Positions 16,721 to 25,360 of a stretch of DNA of 64,000 nucleotides are shown here, piece after piece. How positions within the stretch are numbered: the first letter of the stretch is position 1; every line of letters starts with the position of its first letter. Below the pieces are notes generated by a model. The model saw only the letters and a program-made list of their open reading frames with translations. It was not told the origin of the DNA and ran no database searches. Source of the stretch: LMUY01 sp965276785 (GTDB lineage: Bacteria; Pseudomonadota; Alphaproteobacteria; Acetobacterales; Acetobacteraceae); contig OZ255629.1 in the NCBI GenBank assembly GCA_965276785.1, forward strand, positions 1,922,001 to 1,986,000, written 5' to 3'. The position numbers were made by a program, and so were the translations under genes.

Positions 16721-17035
16721 CTATTCGAGGTGCTGGGCGAGGAACTTGTTCATCTCAAACATCGTGACCTTTTTCTTGCCAAAAACTTTTTCCAGTTTGT
16801 CGTCGGCGAGGATTTCTCGGCCATCGTCTGGATTCTGCAATTTATGCGCCTTGATGTATTCCCACACCTTGCTGACCACTTCTCCCCGCGCCATGGCGCC
16901 CTCGCCCACCACTGCCGCCAAGGCCGGCGAGGGTTTCAACGGCTGCTGCAACGCATTGGGCTTATGGCCCGACTTGGGCTTGTCGACATGAGCACCCTTC
17001 GGCGGTGCAGTATCCGGCTTGGGAGATTTGGTCAT
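16721..17035 (-). CDS. SWIB/MDM2 domain protein
   Basis: A 104-residue protein. Residues 1-40 are Lys/Pro-rich and disordered. Residues about 41-104 are a SWIB domain: ALAAVVGEGAMARGEVVSKVWEYIKAHKLQ, then DDGREILADDKLEKVFGKKKVTMFEMNKFLAQHL. The domain is eukaryote-like but widespread in alphaproteobacteria and chlamydiae, where some members bind DNA or affect topoisomerase. ATG 17035 has GAGGGG upstream; GTG 17041 would add two residues. A role in chromatin-like organisation is only a guess. Confidence 0.88.
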   Translation of the reverse strand: MTKSPKPDTAPPKGAHVDKPKSGHKPNALQQPLKPSPALAAVVGEGAMARGEVVSKVWEYIKAHKLQNPDDGREILADDKLEKVFGKKKVTMFEMNKFLAQHLE

Positions 17036-17124
17036 GGTCACCCCTCGTGACGAACTACGGTTGCAGGCACCCCCAACGCAGATCGCGTGATTAAGATTGC
17101 AACGAGCGCTGAATCAGACACAAC

Positions 17125-17559
17125 TCAATCACTCGCCTCGCCCACCAGCTGCAGCGTGCGTTCGTCGGGCTGCGAGCCGAAGTATTTGGCCAGGGCGGTC
17201 TCGAACACAGCCTCGCCGGGCTGCGCGCGGGCGAACAGGGTGAGGCTGGAGCGGAACTTTATGTCGTCCGGGCTGCCAAAAATCTGCTGCGCCGAGCGCC
17301 CGGTCACGGCATTGACCAAGCCGGTCGCCTCCCGCAGCCGCGGCCCCAGTATGGGGTGCGAGAGGTAAGCCCGCGCCTCGGCAATCGAACGAACCGCGTA
17401 ACGCCGGGCCATATCGCTGTGTCCCAATCCCTCGATTTGCGGGAACACGAACCACATCCAATGCGTGGTCTTCTGCCCGCCGCGAATCTGCCGGCAAACG
17501 TCGGGCCACACTGGCTCCTGCGCCCGAATGAAGCGCGCCAGATCGAACTCTCCAGACAT
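17125..17559 (-). CDS. DUF1810 family protein
   Basis: A 144-residue protein that matches DUF1810 in pattern and length: FDLARFIRAQEPVW, THWMWFVFPQIEGLG, SDMARRYAVRSIAEARAYLSHPILGPRL and a helical C-terminus ending DERTLQLVG. The aromatic-rich HWMWFVFPQ core is the most conserved part of this family. No biochemical function is established. It stands alone between a convergent small gene and the SWIB gene. Confidence 0.88.
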   Translation of the reverse strand: MSGEFDLARFIRAQEPVWPDVCRQIRGGQKTTHWMWFVFPQIEGLGHSDMARRYAVRSIAEARAYLSHPILGPRLREATGLVNAVTGRSAQQIFGSPDDIKFRSSLTLFARAQPGEAVFETALAKYFGSQPDERTLQLVGEASD

Positions 17560-17642
17560 AACCCCTCATCGCGTGCAAATGACATCAAGCGGGTCAACCC
17601 GTGGCGCTGCGGGCCGTTGCTAGGCCCTACAAAGGAGTCAGG

Positions 17643-17828
17643 ATGACCAGCACATCGGACCACACCACAGGCAATGACCCAACCGAAGCGATGGATCCTG
17701 GCGGCACCCATTCCACCAAGCCTGGAAATCCAGACAAGAGCGGCGCGGCCAAACCAGATGCGGTGCGTCGAGACCAGGAGGTTGTCAGCGGCGACCAGAA
17801 CGACCCGGCCAGCAAGCGGGCCCGCTGA
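17643..17828 (+). CDS. Small hydrophilic protein
   Basis: A 61-residue, highly charged and probably disordered protein without Cys or Trp and without a membrane segment. Composition (Thr, Asp, Gly, Pro, Lys) looks like stress-related or hydrophilin-type small proteins. AAAGGAG lies 10 bases before ATG 17643, which supports translation. I do not recognise a family. Confidence 0.5.
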   Translation: MTSTSDHTTGNDPTEAMDPGGTHSTKPGNPDKSGAAKPDAVRRDQEVVSGDQNDPASKRAR

Positions 17829-17834
17829 GAGCCG

Positions 17835-20093
17835 TTAAAACAGGGCCTCCAGCCGGATCGGTAGATCGCGAATGCGGCGCCCTGTCGCGTGATACACCGC
17901 ATTGGCGATTGCCGCGTTGATGCCGACGACCCCGATCTCGCCGATGCCCTTCATGCCGATCGGGTTCACTTCGCGATCCTGTTCCGGCACGCTTATGACC
18001 TCGATGGCGCGGACGTCGGCATTCACCGGGATCAGGTATTCCGCGATGTTGTCGTTGGTGTAGCGTGCCGTACGCAAATCGACCTCGGTCTTCTCGTGCA
18101 GGGCCGAGCCGATGCCCCAAATCATACCCCCCATGAACTGACTATGGGCGGTCCGGGGATTGATAATCCGCCCGGCCGCGAACGCCCCAACGACCCGCGG
18201 CACCCGGATTTCACGCGTGCGGGCGTGCACCCGGACCTCGACGAATTGTGCTCCGAATGCATAGGTGGTGAAGTCGGTGCGGGTGGTGCCGCGCGAGATG
18301 GCCATCTGGCCGCTATAGACCTTGGCGACCGCATCGGGCGGCATACCCTTCGGGATACTCTCTGCATAGGCCTCCAGCACCCCGCTGGTGACCCGCGCCA
18401 GTGCATCCCCCAGCGCTTCGGCTACGCCATTCGGCGCTTGAAGCTGGCCCGCTTGCAACCGCAAGCCGGCAGGATCCTGCCCGGCGAACGGGCCGGCGTT
18501 GCTGGTGGACGCAGCATGCGCCAGGCGCGCTCGGGCCTCCTCGCAGGCCGCGCCGACCGCGTGGCAAATCCCGGAGGCGTGGTTCGACCCGGCGGCCAAG
18601 CCGGCGGCCGGCAGGTCGCTGTCGCCGATTTGGATGGTAATGCGCTCCAGCGGCAGGCCGAGCCCATCCGCCGCGGTCTGCGCGATGATGGTGTGCGACC
18701 CGGTGCCGATGTCGTGGGCGGCGATTTGCACCGTGGCAGCACCGTCCGCACCGAGCAGCACGCGGGCGGAGCCGGCGCCGATATTGGCCGGGTAAGCGGC
18801 TGCGGCGCAGCCCCAACCAACCAGCCAATCGCCCTCCCGCTGGCTGCCGGGCTTGCCCCGCGCATGCCAGCCAAAGCGCTCGGCCGCCGCGTCGAAGCAT
18901 GGCATCAGCGAACGGCTGGAAAAACGCTGTCCGGTCGCAGGGTCAGTTTGTGTATCGTTGCGGCGGCGCAGCTCGATCGGGTCGAGGCCGAGCTGTTCGG
19001 CAAGCTCGTCCATCGCAGATTCGAGCGCAAACATATACGGCACGTCTGGCGGCGCACGCATAAAGCCCGGCGTGTTGCGGTCGGTATGCACCACGTTGAC
19101 CCGCGTCAGAATATTGGGGCAGGCATACATCCGCGCCGTCGTCTCGGTGCCGGACACGTTGTAGTCCGACGGGCGGGACGTCACCTCCCAGCCCTCATGC
19201 CGCAGCGCCAGCAGTTTGCCATCGGCCGACGCGGCAAGTTGGATGTGGTGCTGGGTTTCGGCGCGATAGGTGCCGATGGTGTAGCATTGGTCTCGCGTGG
19301 CCACGAACTTCACCGCGCGCCCCAGCCGCCGCGCCGCTATCGCGATCCAGGCCGTGCGCGCCGACGGGATGCCTTTGGAGCCGAATGCGCCGCCGACATG
19401 GCGCGCCACCACGCGGATATGCCTCGGATCCATGTGCAACTGCTTGGCAACAGCCCCGCGCAGGCCATGAACGAACTGGCTCGGTTCATACAGCGTCAGG
19501 CTGCCATCGTGCCAAACGGCGGTGGTGGTAAACAGCTCGATGGGATTGTGATGTTGCGTGGGCGTGCTGTAGCGCTGATCCAGCTTTGCGGCGGCGGTGC
19601 CGTAGGCCGCGGCGACGTCGCCAACGGCAAAGTCCTTGTGCTCGCCGGGTTCGCGCTGCTCGGTTTGCGCACCGGGACTGCCGAAGGTCGCGGCGGGCGG
19701 CTCTGCGTCATAGCTCACGCGAACCTTGTAGGCGGCTTCCCGCGCCGCCTCGTAGCTGTCGGCTACCACCACACCGATGATCTGGCCGTCGTGCCAGATA
19801 CGGTCGTCCTGCATCGTGGTGGTTTCCTTGCCGGGGCCGTGCGGCGGCGGCGGGTCGGCCTCGCCGCCGACATTCTCGTGCGTGAGGATGTCCAGCACGC
19901 CGGGCACGGCACGCGCCATTTCGAGCTTGAAGCCCTTGATGCGGCCACGTGCAATCGTGCTGGTCACCAGGAAGGCATAGGCCGGACTGGCCACCGCTTC
20001 GTCCGAGGCATAGAGCGCCCGGCCGGTGACCTTGGCGCGGCCCTCGATGCGGGGGATGCTGGCGCCGACCAGCCAGGTTGCGTCGTCAGGCAT
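17835..20093 (-). CDS. paoC: PaoC-type molybdenum subunit of aldehyde oxidoreductase
   Basis: A 752-residue Moco-binding subunit of the xanthine oxidase family. ATG 20093 overlaps the FAD-subunit stop by eight bases. Motifs in order: IPRIEGRAKVTGRALYASDE, the loop VVARHVGGAFGSKG, HIVGTGSH-like AAHDIGTGSHTIIAQ, and GMKGIGEIGVVG near residue 719 with the catalytic Glu that activates the labile Mo-OH group. The separate large, FAD and 2Fe-2S subunits and the cysteine pattern of the FAD subunit point to PaoABC rather than to xanthine dehydrogenase. The substrate is likely an aldehyde. No XdhC/PaoD-like chaperone gene adjoins. Confidence 0.88.
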   Translation of the reverse strand: MPDDATWLVGASIPRIEGRAKVTGRALYASDEAVASPAYAFLVTSTIARGRIKGFKLEMARAVPGVLDILTHENVGGEADPPPPHGPGKETTTMQDDRIWHDGQIIGVVVADSYEAAREAAYKVRVSYDAEPPAATFGSPGAQTEQREPGEHKDFAVGDVAAAYGTAAAKLDQRYSTPTQHHNPIELFTTTAVWHDGSLTLYEPSQFVHGLRGAVAKQLHMDPRHIRVVARHVGGAFGSKGIPSARTAWIAIAARRLGRAVKFVATRDQCYTIGTYRAETQHHIQLAASADGKLLALRHEGWEVTSRPSDYNVSGTETTARMYACPNILTRVNVVHTDRNTPGFMRAPPDVPYMFALESAMDELAEQLGLDPIELRRRNDTQTDPATGQRFSSRSLMPCFDAAAERFGWHARGKPGSQREGDWLVGWGCAAAAYPANIGAGSARVLLGADGAATVQIAAHDIGTGSHTIIAQTAADGLGLPLERITIQIGDSDLPAAGLAAGSNHASGICHAVGAACEEARARLAHAASTSNAGPFAGQDPAGLRLQAGQLQAPNGVAEALGDALARVTSGVLEAYAESIPKGMPPDAVAKVYSGQMAISRGTTRTDFTTYAFGAQFVEVRVHARTREIRVPRVVGAFAAGRIINPRTAHSQFMGGMIWGIGSALHEKTEVDLRTARYTNDNIAEYLIPVNADVRAIEVISVPEQDREVNPIGMKGIGEIGVVGINAAIANAVYHATGRRIRDLPIRLEALF

Positions 20094-21087
20094 GCGCGAT
20101 CTCCATCGTTGCAGCCTGTAGCAAGGCGCGCACCAGCGTGCGGCGGCCCAACTCGGGCTTGAAAACGGTCTCCTCGTCAGTGACGGCACCCTGGAAGGCG
20201 GCCTCGGCGGCTTGCTCGGCCGCCGCCTCATCCAGCACGCGTCCGGCCAAGACCTGTTCGGCTGCGTAGGACCGCCATGGCTTGGCCGCGACACCGCCGA
20301 GGCCGATGCGGGCGGTCCGTACCGCGCCGCCCTCCAGGTCGAGGGCCACGGCCGCCGAGGCCAGCGCGAAAGCGTAGGCATCGCGATCGCGGATTTTCAG
20401 GTAGAGCGACCGCCGGGTCCATGGCCCAGATGGAGCGTGTATCGCGGTGATGATCTCGCCCGGGAGCAGGGTGGTTTCCAAGTCGGGCCGGTCACCGGGC
20501 AGGCGGTGCAGGTCCTCCAGTGGGATAGTACGCGAGCCGGTCTGGCCGGCTAGGTCCACAGTGGCGCCGAGTGCCACAAGCACGGGGGCGAGGTCACCCG
20601 GGTAATGCGCGATGCAATGCTCGCTTACGCCCAGCACGGCCAAATGCCGATTGTTGCCGCCAATCGCCGCACAGCCGGTGCCGGGCTCGCGCTTGTTGCA
20701 GGCCGTCACGCTGGCATTGCGAAAATACGAGCACCGCGTGCGTTGCAGCAGAGTGCCGGCGATAGTGCCCATGTTGCGGATTTGCGGGCTGGCCGCCGAC
20801 CGCAGCGCCTGCACGATCAGGGGGTAATCCCGCATCGCCGCCGGATGGTTTTCCAAATCGGACATGTGGGCCAAGCCGCCGATATGCAGGCCATCGGCGT
20901 CGGCGCGAATGTCGGCGAAGCTCTGCCCCAAACCGCTGACGTCGATCAGTGCGCTTGGCCGCATCACGCCCAATTTCATCAGGTCCAGCAACACAGTACC
21001 GCCAGCGAACAGGTGCGCGGAGGGGGATGCCGCGAGGGCCGCGGACTGGCTCAGGGTATCACCATGGGAATACTCGAACCGGTCCAT
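20086..21087 (-). CDS. paoB: PaoB-type FAD/4Fe-4S subunit
   Basis: A 333-residue CO-dehydrogenase-like FAD-binding subunit. AHLFAGGTVLLDLMK and IRNMGTIAGTLLQRTRCSYF are FAD-binding motifs. An insert at about residues 119-160 carries four Cys (119, 130, 139, 158) in the pattern RCSYFR, ACNKREPGTGC and EHCIAHYPGD. This matches E. coli PaoB, whose insert holds a [4Fe-4S] cluster. The start ATG 21087 lies one base after the paoA stop. It passes electrons between the 2Fe-2S clusters and an acceptor. Confidence 0.88.
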   Translation of the reverse strand: MDRFEYSHGDTLSQSAALAASPSAHLFAGGTVLLDLMKLGVMRPSALIDVSGLGQSFADIRADADGLHIGGLAHMSDLENHPAAMRDYPLIVQALRSAASPQIRNMGTIAGTLLQRTRCSYFRNASVTACNKREPGTGCAAIGGNNRHLAVLGVSEHCIAHYPGDLAPVLVALGATVDLAGQTGSRTIPLEDLHRLPGDRPDLETTLLPGEIITAIHAPSGPWTRRSLYLKIRDRDAYAFALASAAVALDLEGGAVRTARIGLGGVAAKPWRSYAAEQVLAGRVLDEAAAEQAAEAAFQGAVTDEETVFKPELGRRTLVRALLQAATMEIAHA

Positions 21088-21088
21088 G

Positions 21089-21562
21089 TCAGGCGTGCTC
21101 CATCGCGCTCTTGGCCTGGGCGACAGCAGCCACGATCTTCGGGTAGGCCGCACACCGGCACAGATTGCCGCTCATGTACTCGCGGATGTCGTCTTCCGTG
21201 CCGGCATGGCCTTCCTGCACGCAGGCGATCGCCGACATGATCTGGCCCGGCGTGCAGTAGCCGCACTGGTAGGCGTCGTGATCCAGGAACGCCTGCTGCA
21301 TAGGGTGTAGCGGCTCGGACTCACCGGCCAAGCCTTCAATCGTGGTGATCTCCTTGCCCTGCACTGCGGCGGCGAGCGTGAAGCAGGCCAGCACGCGTTG
21401 GCCGTCGATCAGCACCGTGCAGGCGCCGCACTGGCCTTGATCGCAGCCCTTCTTCGACCCGGTCAGCCCAAGCCGCTCGCGCAGCGCATCCAGCAACGTG
21501 GTGCGGATGTCGACGCCGAGCCGGTGCTGGGAACCGTTCACCCTCAAAGTAATGTCTGTCAT
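21089..21562 (-). CDS. paoA: PaoA-type 2Fe-2S subunit
   Basis: A 157-residue subunit with two [2Fe-2S] clusters. The plant-ferredoxin-like cluster uses GCDQGQCGACTV plus Cys60; the second uses QCGYCTPGQ and NLCRCAAYPK. The start ATG 21562 gives MTDITLRVNG. E. coli PaoA carries a Tat signal; here neither this start nor the longer frame (to 21625) shows a twin-Arg motif, so the complex is probably cytoplasmic. It heads the three-gene operon and is divergent from ku. Confidence 0.9.
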   Translation of the reverse strand: MTDITLRVNGSQHRLGVDIRTTLLDALRERLGLTGSKKGCDQGQCGACTVLIDGQRVLACFTLAAAVQGKEITTIEGLAGESEPLHPMQQAFLDHDAYQCGYCTPGQIMSAIACVQEGHAGTEDDIREYMSGNLCRCAAYPKIVAAVAQAKSAMEHA

Positions 21563-21699
21563 GACCGCCTGATACGCGGCCGGCCCGGCAAGGTTTGCAG
21601 CCGGCCCCGCGGCGCTCCCGAACATTGCGGACCTACCGGAAACTTGTTGTGAGCGCTCCCGCTATCACTTCGAGCCCAGCCGCACCCGGAGACAGCATC

Positions 21700-22587
21700 A
21701 TGGCGCAACGACCGATCTGGCGCGGCCACTTGCGGCTTGCACTGGTTTCCTGCCCGGTGGCGCTGTTCAGCGCCAACCACGACCGCGGCTCGCTCCACTT
21801 CAACCTGATCAACCCGGCCACTGGAAACCGGGTGAAAATGATCACGCAGGACGCGGAAACTGGCGAGCCGCTGTCCCGCCGGGACTTGGTCAAGGGTTAC
21901 GAACACAAGAAGAACAGCTACCTCATCATGGATGAGGACGATTTCGAGAGCGCCCGGGTGGAAAGCTCAAGCACGGTGAAGGTTGAGAAGTTTGTCGACA
22001 GCAGCGACATCGACCCGATCTACTACGATGCAAGCTACTACATGGCGCCCGATGGCGATGCCGGCAGCGACGTCTATGTCGTGTTGCGCGATGCCATCGC
22101 GGCCAGCGGCAAGATCGCGCTTTCCCGCGTGGTGATCGCCCGGCGGGAACGCGCGGTGGCGATCATGCCGCTAGAGGATGGCCTGGTGGCGCACACGCTG
22201 CACGAGGCACGCGATTTGAACGATTACCACGAGGTGTTCGATGGCATTCCCGCCGGCAAGCCGGACACGGAGATGGTGCAGCTTGCGCGGCAATTAATCG
22301 CCCGCCAGGCTGGCCGCTACGACGCAGCCGATACCGAGGATCGCTATGAGGCCAGACTGCGCACGTTGATCGAGGCCAAGCTGAAAGGCGAGGGATTGGC
22401 CGCGGATGAGGAGGAACCGGCGGAGTCGAGCAACGTGGTGGATTTAATGGCAGCACTCCGCCGCAGCCTCGGCCAGGGTGCCGATGTGGATGCTCCGCCA
22501 AAGCGCGGCAAGGTTCCGGCGAAGGCCGCCGTAAAACCGGCCGCCAAACCAGCAAGTAAGAAGGCGGCCCCGCGCAAGCGTGCCTGA
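21700..22587 (+). CDS. ku: Bacterial Ku DNA-end-binding protein
   Basis: A 295-residue Ku that binds double-strand ends in non-homologous end joining. Core features are RPIWRGHLRLALVSCPV, LHFNLINPATGNRVKMI, KGYEHKKNSYLIMDEDDF and the DNA-encircling region up to about residue 230. The tail after residue 260 is Lys/Ala/Pro-rich, like the extended C-termini that bind DNA or recruit LigD. ATG 21700 is chosen over the upstream in-frame codons because MAQRPIWRG is the family start. No ligD gene is in the window. Confidence 0.95.
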   Translation: MAQRPIWRGHLRLALVSCPVALFSANHDRGSLHFNLINPATGNRVKMITQDAETGEPLSRRDLVKGYEHKKNSYLIMDEDDFESARVESSSTVKVEKFVDSSDIDPIYYDASYYMAPDGDAGSDVYVVLRDAIAASGKIALSRVVIARRERAVAIMPLEDGLVAHTLHEARDLNDYHEVFDGIPAGKPDTEMVQLARQLIARQAGRYDAADTEDRYEARLRTLIEAKLKGEGLAADEEEPAESSNVVDLMAALRRSLGQGADVDAPPKRGKVPAKAAVKPAAKPASKKAAPRKRA

Positions 22588-22594
22588 CCGCCCA

Positions 22595-22960
22595 TTACGG
22601 CGGTGGCGGCGACCCGGCGCTGCCGGCCCCAGCACCGGGCGCTTGCGGCTGGGTCCTGGCACTGCCTGGAAACACCGTGTTCGATGGCACGCTGCCGAGC
22701 CCGGTCGAGCCGGTGGCAGGGCCGACGCCGCCGCCCAAGCCGGAGCCGACCATCCCGCCGCCGGGTCCGGCGGGGCTGCCGACCGAACCGCTGCCGGCCG
22801 GAACCCCACCCGGAGCCGGCGCAGCGCCGGCACCGGGCGCGCCGCCCGCGCCGGCTCCGGCTGCCCCGCCCCCCGCTCCCGTGCCGGCGGCGTTCACGCT
22901 CGGGGCGGCGCCGATTGCGGCAACGAGACCGACAAGAAGTAGGCGGGGCAACAGGCGCAT
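22595..22960 (-). CDS. Secreted Gly/Ala/Pro-rich protein
   Basis: A 121-residue low-complexity protein. Residues 1-24 form a signal peptide (RLLPRLLLVGLVAAIGAAPSVNA). The mature part is almost only Gly, Ala, Pro, Ser and Val, with no Cys and no likely fold, and ends in PPPP. It is convergent with ku with seven bases between stops. I do not recognise a family. High GC could allow such a frame by chance, but the clean signal peptide argues for a real gene. Confidence 0.5.
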   Translation of the reverse strand: MRLLPRLLLVGLVAAIGAAPSVNAAGTGAGGGAAGAGAGGAPGAGAAPAPGGVPAGSGSVGSPAGPGGGMVGSGLGGGVGPATGSTGLGSVPSNTVFPGSARTQPQAPGAGAGSAGSPPPP

Positions 22961-23260
22961 GGTGGATTGTCCTCATCAGTCGGCATTCCTCGCGGGGTGA
23001 ACGCCAACCGAGGCGGCCAGTTCGGATGGCTCCCCTGAGCGCGGACTGCGGTGCGGATGCAAAAAAGTATGTCTTTATGGATGATTTCCTGGTGGAGCGG
23101 TGATCCACGACCAGTTATGTCAGTTGCCAATACCTAATAAGAACGGCCGTGGCCAAGACCAACTGGGGGCAAACGACAATGGCGGCATTCGCACGCGGCA
23201 GGCCGGGGAGCTCTGCTTTACCCCGAGACGGCTCGCATTGACCGAGCCCGCAGGCGCTTG
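22961..23260. other. Divergent intergenic region, mostly empty
   Basis: About 300 bases between two divergently read genes. The part at 23057-23137 is A/T-richer than its surroundings and holds a 26-codon open frame on the plus strand (see separate entry). I see no convincing promoter pair, and no tRNA. Confidence 0.5.
23057..23137 (+). CDS. Possible 26-residue Trp-containing peptide
   Basis: ATG at 23057 opens a frame that ends in TAA at 23135-23137. The peptide contains MSLWMISWWSG and ends PVMSVANT, with three Trp in 26 residues. Codon use is A/T-rich for this genome and the ribosome site is weak (gcgg). It could be a leader peptide or chance; it is 124 bases upstream of the AraC gene. 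Confidence 0.25.
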   Translation: MQKSMSLWMISWWSGDPRPVMSVANT

Positions 23261-24187
23261 ATGGCCACCCCGGACCTCGAAATCGTCGACGTGCACGCCG
23301 GCGCGTCGTTCAAGATTTGGGCGCACGGTTTGCCGTTTCGCACCGTGCGGTGGCACTACCATCCGGAATACGAGATCCACCTTGTGACCGCCACGCGCGG
23401 GCGCTTGTTTGTGGGCGACCATATCGGCGCCTTCGAGCCCGGCAACCTTGTGATGACTGGGCCAAACTTGCCGCATAATTGGCTCAGCGACGTGCCCCCG
23501 GGCGGCAGCGTGGAGGAGCGCGGCCTGGTGCTGCAGTTCACGGCCGAGTTCGCGCAGAGCTGCGCCACCATGTTTCCCGAACTCGCTTTTCTGCCGGCCC
23601 TGCTCGCAGAGGCGGCGCGCGGTCTCGCCTTTTCAGCGGCAGCCGGGGCTGCGGCAGAGGCGCTGCTACGGGCTTTGCTGGCGGCGCGGGGACCCGCCCG
23701 GCTGCAGCACTTCTTCGGCCTGCTCGACGTGCTGCATCGGTGTGGTGAGCGGCGCCCGCTCGCCAGCGTCGGCTATCAGCCCAGCCCCGCCACCTACCTG
23801 AAGCAGCCGCTCAACCACGTGCTGCATCACATCGCCCGCAATCTCAGCTCCGACCTGCGGGAGAGCGAGCTGGCCCAGCTCAGCGGGTTCAGCCCAAGCG
23901 CATTCTCCCGCGCATTCCAGCGGCAGACCGGGATGACGTTCGTGCGCTACATCAACAGCTTGCGGATCAATCGCGCCTGCGAATTGCTGGTGGCGGGCAA
24001 GCAGCGGATCACCGACATCTGCTTCGAGGTCGGCTTCAACAACCTGTCGAACTTCAACCGCCAGTTCTTCGCGCTTCAGGGCATGACGCCGCGCGCCTTC
24101 CGCGGCCATCACCTGGCGAACGAACCGCGGCACGGTTCCGCTCCGAGGCGGCTTGCCGACCCGCGTGCGCGGCCAGCACAGATCTGA
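23261..24187 (+). CDS. AraC-family transcriptional regulator
   Basis: A 308-residue regulator. The N-terminal cupin-like domain contains RWHYHPEYEIHLVTATRGRLFVGD and PNLPHNW, where sugar-type effectors bind. The C-terminal pair of helix-turn-helix motifs is ESELAQLSGFSPSAFSRAFQRQTGM and ITDICFEVGFNNLSNFNRQFFALQGMTPRAFR. ATG 23261 is preferred; a TTG codon just before it is also in frame. It is followed by the ABC transporter genes after 32 bases, so it most likely controls them. Confidence 0.92.
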   Translation: MATPDLEIVDVHAGASFKIWAHGLPFRTVRWHYHPEYEIHLVTATRGRLFVGDHIGAFEPGNLVMTGPNLPHNWLSDVPPGGSVEERGLVLQFTAEFAQSCATMFPELAFLPALLAEAARGLAFSAAAGAAAEALLRALLAARGPARLQHFFGLLDVLHRCGERRPLASVGYQPSPATYLKQPLNHVLHHIARNLSSDLRESELAQLSGFSPSAFSRAFQRQTGMTFVRYINSLRINRACELLVAGKQRITDICFEVGFNNLSNFNRQFFALQGMTPRAFRGHHLANEPRHGSAPRRLADPRARPAQI

Positions 24188-24219
24188 TTCATCGTAACAA
24201 TCAAGAAGAGGACGCAGCC

Positions 24220-25326
24220 ATGATTGAACACCGCAGCCCACGCACTGCAACCAGCCTCACGGCCGGCCGGTTCGCCGCAACCCTCGCCGCCGGGTTGGCG
24301 GTGTTCGGCGCCACGGCATCGGCCGCCCCGCTGGCCAACACCACCGTCGCCTTCCTGATGCCGGACCAGAGCTCCACCCGCTATGAGCAGCACGACCATC
24401 CGGGTTTCGTCGCGGAGATGAGCAAGCTGTGCCCGAGCTGTAAGGTGCTCTACCAGAACGCGGACGGCGACGTCTCCCGCCAGCAGCAGCAGTTCAACTC
24501 GGTGATGTCGCAAGGCGCCAAGGCGATTGTGCTTGACCCGGTCGACTCGGCCGCCGCGGCGTCCCTGGTCAAGCAGGCGCAGGCGCGGGGCATCAAGGTG
24601 ATCGCCTACGACCGCCCCATCCCGTCCACCCCGGCCGACTATTACGTCTCGTTCAACAACGAAGCGATCGGGCGCACCATCGCCACCTCGCTGCTGCAAC
24701 ACCTGAAGGCTACGGGGGTGCCCACCGCGGACACCGGCTTGCTCGAAGTCAACGGCTCGCCAACCGATGCCGCCGCCGGCTTGATCAAGAAGGGCATCCA
24801 CGAGGGGATTGCCGAGGGCGGCTATCCGGCGCTCGCCGAGTACGACACGCCCGGCTGGGAGCCGCCCAAGGCGCAGCAATGGGTGAGCGGCCAAATTTCG
24901 CGCTTCAATAAGAAGATCGTCGGCGTCGTCGCCGCCAATGACGGCACCGCCGGCGGCGCTATTGCCGCCTTCAAGGCGGCCGGGGTGAACCCGGTGCCCG
25001 CGGTCAGCGGCAATGACGCGACCATCGCCGGGCTGCAGCTCATCATCTCGGGCGACCAGTACAACACCATTTCCAAGCCCAGCGAGATCGTGGCCGGCGC
25101 CGCGGCCCAGGTCGCCGCCCAGCTTTTGCAGGGTGAAAAGCCCAAGGCCGACACCGAGCTGTTCAACACGCCGACCCAGTTGTTCACCCCCACGTTGATC
25201 ACCGCCAGCAATCTCAAAGCCGAGATCATCGACAAGAAGGTCAATGGCCACCCGATCCAGACCGCGGCCGAACTCTGCACCGGCCGCTACCAAGAAGGCT
25301 GCAAGAAACTCGGGATTACGCCATGA
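24220..25326 (+). CDS. Sugar ABC transporter, periplasmic binding protein
   Basis: A 368-residue binding protein of the ribose/xylose class (periplasmic binding protein 4 type). A signal peptide covers residues 1-36 (FAATLAAGLAVFGATASA). The mature protein begins NTTVAFLMPDQSSTRYEQHDHPGF and has SQGAKAIVLDPVDS, IAYDRPIPS, LEVNGSPTDAAA and VVAANDGTAGGAIAAFKAAG, closely matching XylF-like proteins. GAAGAGGA precedes the ATG. The ligand may be a pentose or a polyol; the dehydrogenase downstream favours a polyol. Confidence 0.9.
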   Translation: MIEHRSPRTATSLTAGRFAATLAAGLAVFGATASAAPLANTTVAFLMPDQSSTRYEQHDHPGFVAEMSKLCPSCKVLYQNADGDVSRQQQQFNSVMSQGAKAIVLDPVDSAAAASLVKQAQARGIKVIAYDRPIPSTPADYYVSFNNEAIGRTIATSLLQHLKATGVPTADTGLLEVNGSPTDAAAGLIKKGIHEGIAEGGYPALAEYDTPGWEPPKAQQWVSGQISRFNKKIVGVVAANDGTAGGAIAAFKAAGVNPVPAVSGNDATIAGLQLIISGDQYNTISKPSEIVAGAAAQVAAQLLQGEKPKADTELFNTPTQLFTPTLITASNLKAEIIDKKVNGHPIQTAAELCTGRYQEGCKKLGITP

Positions 25327-25360
25327 TCATGTCTCGCGCTCGTTGAAAGGCTCCGCGCCC

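Noticed and set aside
17889..20162. 757-codon frame antisense to paoC
   Set aside because: Composition (Arg, Gly, His) and lack of any domain mark it as a GC-driven shadow of a well-supported gene.
17835..21562. Xanthine dehydrogenase assignment
   Set aside because: Separate FAD subunit with a four-Cys insert and PaoC-like motifs fit PaoABC better than XdhAB.
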